Source of the DNA: Lachnospiraceae bacterium
Lineage (GTDB): Bacteria > Bacillota > Clostridia > Lachnospirales > Lachnospiraceae
Reading direction: 5' to 3'
DNA: 34,196 bases
Assembly (NCBI GenBank): GCA_900765975.1
Contig: CAAFTS010000118.1
Span: forward strand, 1-34,196
This document shows, in pieces, positions 31,237 to 34,196 of this stretch (its first letter is position 1; each line of letters begins with the position of its first letter). The translations under genes and the position numbers were made by a program. The notes beneath the pieces were generated by a model. That model did no database searches. It was not told the origin of the DNA and saw only the letters and a program-made list of their open reading frames with translations.

Positions 31237-32208
31237 ATGTCAAAGAATAAAAAGTTTCTCGGATTAAAAGGGCGAGAGGCAATGGTATTGGGAATCAACC
31301 TTGCAATGATTGTTCTCTTCAGTATTCTCAGCCCGGCATTCAGATCTTATCCAACAGTGGTAAGTGTTCTGGATATTTCATACTACATAACATTGATGGC
31401 AATTGGTGTAACCTTCCCGCTTATTACAGGAGGTGTTGACCTGTCCATCGGTACAGGACTTGTAACTTATGCGCTGATTGGAGGATATCTGGTAGTGCAG
31501 AAAGATATGCCTGTAGTAGTTGGTTTGATCGCATGTGTTTTAATGGGAGTTTTGATTGGATTACTCAACGGTGTTTTGGTAGCAATCATGGATCTTCCAC
31601 CATTCTTGGCAACACTGTGTACTTGCATGATTACTCGTGGTCTCGGACCAGCACTTTGCGGTGGTATGGGTATTTCATGGCCGTCAGCAATGTCTGAACA
31701 GGGAGCATTTAGAAGTTTATTCAAGTTTACAACAGCAGAAGGAACGATTATTCCAATCGGTATCGTATCCATGGTTGTACTTGTAATCGTAATGTCCTTT
31801 GTATTGAATCATACAAGAGTAGGTCGTTACATTATTGCAATTGGAAGTAACAAAGAGGCAACAAGACTTGCCGGAGTAAATGTAAAATTCTATCATACAC
31901 TGGCTTATGTAATTTGTGGTCTGTTTGCAGGACTTGCCGGAGTTGCATATGCGGCATATGTATCTACAATCTATCCGGGAACCGGAGCAGGATTTGAGTT
32001 GGATGCAATTGGTGGAGCAATCGTAGGAGGTGTATCTACAACAGGTGGTGTAGGAACAATCCTCGGAACATTCTTCGGTGTATTCGTTATCTGTCTGATG
32101 AAGGTAGGTCTTCCGTTTATCGGACTGCAGGCAAACTGGCAGCAGATTTTTACAGGTCTTGTATTAATTGCAGCTGTATTGATTGACTTGGTAAAAAAGA
32201 AAAAATAG
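31237..32208 (+). CDS. Ribose/galactose-type ABC transporter permease (second)
   Basis: This 323-residue RbsC-family membrane protein shares the family pattern with the first permease (YYITLMAIGVTFPLITGGVDLSIGTG, GLLNGVLVAIMDLPPFLATL, IGSNKEATRLAGVNVKFYHTLAY, GGAIVGGVSTTGGVGTILGT) but differs clearly in sequence, so it is not a recent copy. It starts 14 bases after the ATPase stop with AAGGAGGGG upstream. The two permeases around one ATPase suggest a heterodimeric channel. A 78-base gap separates it from the binding protein. Confidence 0.93.
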   Translation: MSKNKKFLGLKGREAMVLGINLAMIVLFSILSPAFRSYPTVVSVLDISYYITLMAIGVTFPLITGGVDLSIGTGLVTYALIGGYLVVQKDMPVVVGLIACVLMGVLIGLLNGVLVAIMDLPPFLATLCTCMITRGLGPALCGGMGISWPSAMSEQGAFRSLFKFTTAEGTIIPIGIVSMVVLVIVMSFVLNHTRVGRYIIAIGSNKEATRLAGVNVKFYHTLAYVICGLFAGLAGVAYAAYVSTIYPGTGAGFELDAIGGAIVGGVSTTGGVGTILGTFFGVFVICLMKVGLPFIGLQANWQQIFTGLVLIAAVLIDLVKKKK

Positions 32209-32286
32209 GAAAAATAAAACAAAACAGAGTATGTTGTTCGCAGAAGAACTTCATATAAAACATCTATTTCAAGGAGGAAATGAAAA

Positions 32287-33405
32287 ATGAAAAAGAAACT
32301 TGTAGCTGTTTTACTTAGTACAGCAATGGTATTTTCACTGGCAGCATGTGGTGGCGGAGATGCAAAGACAGAAGAAGGCGGAGACAAAGCAGAAAGCGGA
32401 GATAGCAAAGGTTATCACTTCGAAGTAATCGTTAAGAGTTTCCAGTCAACATATTGGCAGGCAGCTGTTCAGGGTATCGATAAAGCTTGTGAGGAGCTTG
32501 GTGTTACAGCTAAATCTAACGGACCGGCTACAGAGTCTGATATCGCTGATCAGGTTACAATGCTGAACGATGTTATCGAAAAGAAACCAGATGGAATCGG
32601 TCTTGCAGCATGTGATACAAACTCTGTATTGAAGTCTCTTCAGGCAGCATTAGACGCTGGTATCCCGGTTGTATGTTTCGATACAGGTGTTGACAACGCT
32701 CCAGAAGGTTCTGTATACGCTACAGTAGCTACAGACAACGCTCAGGCTGGTGGAGTAGCAGCAGAGAACATGTTCCCAGTAATCGAAGAGAAGATTAAAG
32801 CAGCTACACCTGACAAACAGGTTCGTATCGGAGAAGTAAACCAGGATGCTACAGCTCAGAACATTCAGCAGCGTGGTAACGGATTCATCGCTAAGATGAT
32901 TGAACTGTGTACAGATGCTGGAAAGAAAGTTGCAGTAGTTGGTAACGAATTTTATGTAAACGCAGCAGAAGGAGCAGTAGCAGAGGCAGAAGCTGATGTT
33001 ATCATCGAAGTTGGTGTTCCGGCTCAGACAACACCAGACCTTGCAGCTACAGAGGCTCAGAAGATTATGTCTAAAAAGGACACAATTGCTATCTTTGGTT
33101 CTAACCAGGTAACAGCAGAGGGTGTTATCCAGGCTAACAATACACTGAACGTATTGGATGCAGATCCGGCAAAAGGAATTGTTGCAGCAGGATTTGATGC
33201 TGGTACACCACAGAAAGAAGCTATCAAGAGCGGAAAATTCATTGGATCAGTAACACAGTCTCCATTGATGATGGGATATAAATGTATCTATACATTGACA
33301 GATATCTGTGAAGATAAAGAAGTATCAGATATTCCGATGGATGGTTACTGGTATACAGCAGAAACTATGGATTCTGAAGATATTGCTCCTAACCTTTACG
33401 ATTAA
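32287..33405 (+). CDS. Sugar-binding lipoprotein of the ABC importer
   Basis: This 372-residue outer-surface lipoprotein has a signal peptide ending in lipobox SLAAC with Cys21, then a Gly/Glu/Lys-rich flexible linker to about residue 40, then a type I periplasmic-binding fold (YWQAAVQGIDKACEELGV, KKPDGIGLAACD, GIPVVCFDTGVDN, TDNAQAGGVAAENM, GFDAGTPQKEAIKSG). It should catch the sugar for the two permeases upstream. Its codons are strongly biased (GCT, GGT, AAC, ATC), unlike the regulators nearby, which suggests very high expression. AAGGAGG precedes the ATG, and a strong terminator follows. The ligand is unknown; fucose, rhamnose, ribose and galactose are all possible for this fold. Confidence 0.95.
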   Translation: MKKKLVAVLLSTAMVFSLAACGGGDAKTEEGGDKAESGDSKGYHFEVIVKSFQSTYWQAAVQGIDKACEELGVTAKSNGPATESDIADQVTMLNDVIEKKPDGIGLAACDTNSVLKSLQAALDAGIPVVCFDTGVDNAPEGSVYATVATDNAQAGGVAAENMFPVIEEKIKAATPDKQVRIGEVNQDATAQNIQQRGNGFIAKMIELCTDAGKKVAVVGNEFYVNAAEGAVAEAEADVIIEVGVPAQTTPDLAATEAQKIMSKKDTIAIFGSNQVTAEGVIQANNTLNVLDADPAKGIVAAGFDAGTPQKEAIKSGKFIGSVTQSPLMMGYKCIYTLTDICEDKEVSDIPMDGYWYTAETMDSEDIAPNLYD

Positions 33406-33450
33406 TTGGCAATAGGGATTTCATAAGTATCTCTGGAATAAAGCAAATAG

Positions 33451-33482
33451 AGACCGGGCTAAATGCCCGGTCTTCTTATTTT
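33451..33482 (+). terminator. Rho-independent terminator after the sugar-binding protein
   Basis: AGACCGGGC (33451-33459) pairs with GCCCGGTCT (33465-33473) around loop TAAAT, followed by the T-rich tail TCTTATTTT. The GC-rich nine-base stem is a strong terminator and ends the importer operon 45 bases after the stop codon. Confidence 0.95.
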
Positions 33483-33601
33483 GGAACGAATTGAAAATGA
33501 GGCAAAATGTTTATGTGAATTTTATTATATAAAGGTAGAAGATGGGAACAGATTCGTGTATAATCAATAATATATAATTATGGAAATACAGGAGGATGGC
33601 T

Positions 33602-34039
33602 ATGCTTCAGGGAATTGAAAGAATATTTGAAGATAAAAAGGAGATGCTTAAGCATCTAAAAAAGAAATCATTTGAAAAAAATACCCAGGAATTTTTAGAA
33701 AAGAACGGACATTATTTTAGAGAAATGGAAAACTATGTTGAACAGGCAGAAGATAAGACAATAGCGGCAGAAGAAATTGGGCAGAGGATTGTAGATGCAG
33801 TGAAGCAAACGTTTACCAACAAAAGAGGTAAGATTGATGGAAGAACACAGATTGATCTGAATTTCTTTATGATTTATTTCGTTTTTCCAAGTATTCTGCA
33901 AATCGGTGAGAATGGTACTGTTATTGCAGACGGAGTACGAGATGTCTGGAGTCGTTCTTTCAAAGATGGAGATATTCAGTATACGGATTATGATACGTTG
34001 TATAATTCGTTTCGTGAAAAGATCTTCGGGATTTTCTAA
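33602..34039 (+). CDS. Small soluble protein of unknown function
   Basis: This 145-residue protein is not recognised. It has no signal peptide or membrane helix. The first 70 residues are highly charged and helical-looking (MLQGIERIFEDKKEMLKHLKKKSFEKNTQEFLEKNGHYF is the pattern, with Lys/Glu alternation); the middle holds VKQTFTNKRGKIDGRTQIDLNFFMIYFVFPSIL, and the end YDTLYNSFREKIFGIF. Two ATGs lie at 33596 and 33602; AGGAGG (33590-33595) touches the first, so 33602, six bases away, is the better start. TATAAT at 33559-33564 may be its -10. It stands alone between two terminators, so it is probably a single-gene unit with no functional link to its neighbours that can be seen. Confidence 0.75.
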   Translation: MLQGIERIFEDKKEMLKHLKKKSFEKNTQEFLEKNGHYFREMENYVEQAEDKTIAAEEIGQRIVDAVKQTFTNKRGKIDGRTQIDLNFFMIYFVFPSILQIGENGTVIADGVRDVWSRSFKDGDIQYTDYDTLYNSFREKIFGIF

Positions 34040-34066
34040 TCAAATCTTTAGAGGAATTTACATAGA

Positions 34067-34116
34067 AAAACAGGAAACGAAACAAAGGGATGCAGATGTT
34101 TCATTTCCTGTTTTTT
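34067..34116 (+). terminator. Rho-independent terminator after the small unknown gene
   Basis: A 17-base arm at 34067-34083 pairs with 34098-34114 with one mismatch (AAAACAGGAAA against TTTCCTGTTTT, then GAAAC against GTTTC), and the T-run extends to 34116. It is a clear intrinsic terminator. The presumed group II intron begins two bases later. Confidence 0.9.
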
Positions 34117-34117
34117 A

Positions 34118-34196
34118 GTGCGCCTTGCGGCGCACGTCGCTAATGGATGAAAGTTCCTAATCCGCCCTAGTAGTGGGAAGGATACAGCCAAGACCA
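34118..34196 (+). mobile_element. 5' end of a probable group IIC intron, cut by the window edge
   Basis: The sequence from 34118 starts GTGCG, the 5' consensus of group II introns, continues as a short hairpin (GTGCGCC, loop TTGC, GGCGCAC, 34118-34135) and then reads GTCGCTAATGGATGAAAG, TTCCTAATCCGCC and GGATACAGCC. This order resembles the first 80 bases of domain I of class C introns such as the Oceanobacillus one, as I remember it. It begins one base after the T-run of an intrinsic terminator, the preferred insertion site of class C introns. The reverse transcriptase gene and the 3' end would lie to the right, outside the window. Confidence 0.7.

Noticed and set aside
1..34196. CRISPR arrays, tRNA or rRNA genes, transposase genes
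   Set aside because: None seen by eye on either strand; the only mobile-element signal is the intron boundary at the right edge.

Overview
The window reads as chromosome of a low-GC gut Firmicute, most likely a member of the Lachnospiraceae (Blautia, Ruminococcus/Mediterraneibacter or Roseburia type). The grounds are strong AGGAGG ribosome sites, some GTG/TTG starts, AT-rich codon use, and a glycyl-radical-enzyme microcompartment next to YesM/YesN sensors and ribose-type ABC transporters. This assignment is by family recognition only; no search was run.

Layout. (1) 1-5286: end of a peptide/nickel-type ABC importer (two permeases and a fused double ATPase), then an ABC exporter and a nucleotidyltransferase-family gene. 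The last two are each broken by what looks like one missing base in a homopolymer. (2) 5302-8888: truA, an exonuclease III gene, and two CobW/COG0523-like P-loop proteins, one carrying a long His/Cys-rich metal-binding insert. A bidirectional terminator and a convergent PHP-family phosphatase gene follow. (3) 9698-24024: a complete glycyl-radical microcompartment locus resembling the GRM5 (fucose/rhamnose to 1,2-propanediol) type. It encodes a diol dehydratase and its radical-SAM activase; a class II (fuculose-phosphate-type) aldolase; a GlcG/PduO-C-like protein; a CoA-acylating aldehyde dehydrogenase; a zinc-type alcohol dehydrogenase; four hexamer-type shell proteins; PduL; an EutN-type pentamer; a PduS-like flavoprotein; a PduT-like trimer; a DeoR regulator; and an iron-type alcohol dehydrogenase. 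(4) 24072-33482: a YesN/YesM-like two-component system with a membrane-anchored sugar-binding protein, then a ribose/galactose-type ABC importer (permease, double ATPase, second permease, binding lipoprotein). (5) 33602-34196: a small unknown gene, its terminator, and directly after it what looks like the 5' end of a group IIC intron running off the window.

How the genes could work together. Deoxyhexose enters, possibly through the ABC importer; isomerase and kinase genes are not in the window. The aldolase, which carries its own encapsulation tail, splits the sugar phosphate into DHAP and lactaldehyde. Lactaldehyde is reduced to 1,2-propanediol, the glycyl radical dehydratase makes propanal, and PduP/PduL/PduQ-type enzymes convert this to propionyl-phosphate and propanol inside the shell. 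PduS and the Cys-bearing PduT-like trimer may pass electrons across the shell. Encapsulation-peptide-like helices are visible on five cargo proteins.

Points most worth a second look: a shell protein with a histone-H1-like Lys/Ala tail and an in-frame internal start with its own ribosome site; a four-cysteine linker in the aldolase; a trimeric shell protein with Cys at equivalent pore positions in both halves; an activase lacking the usual ferredoxin domain; two matching promoters with TGTTGG/CAACA motifs; two large hairpins inside the operon; and the group IIC intron boundary.
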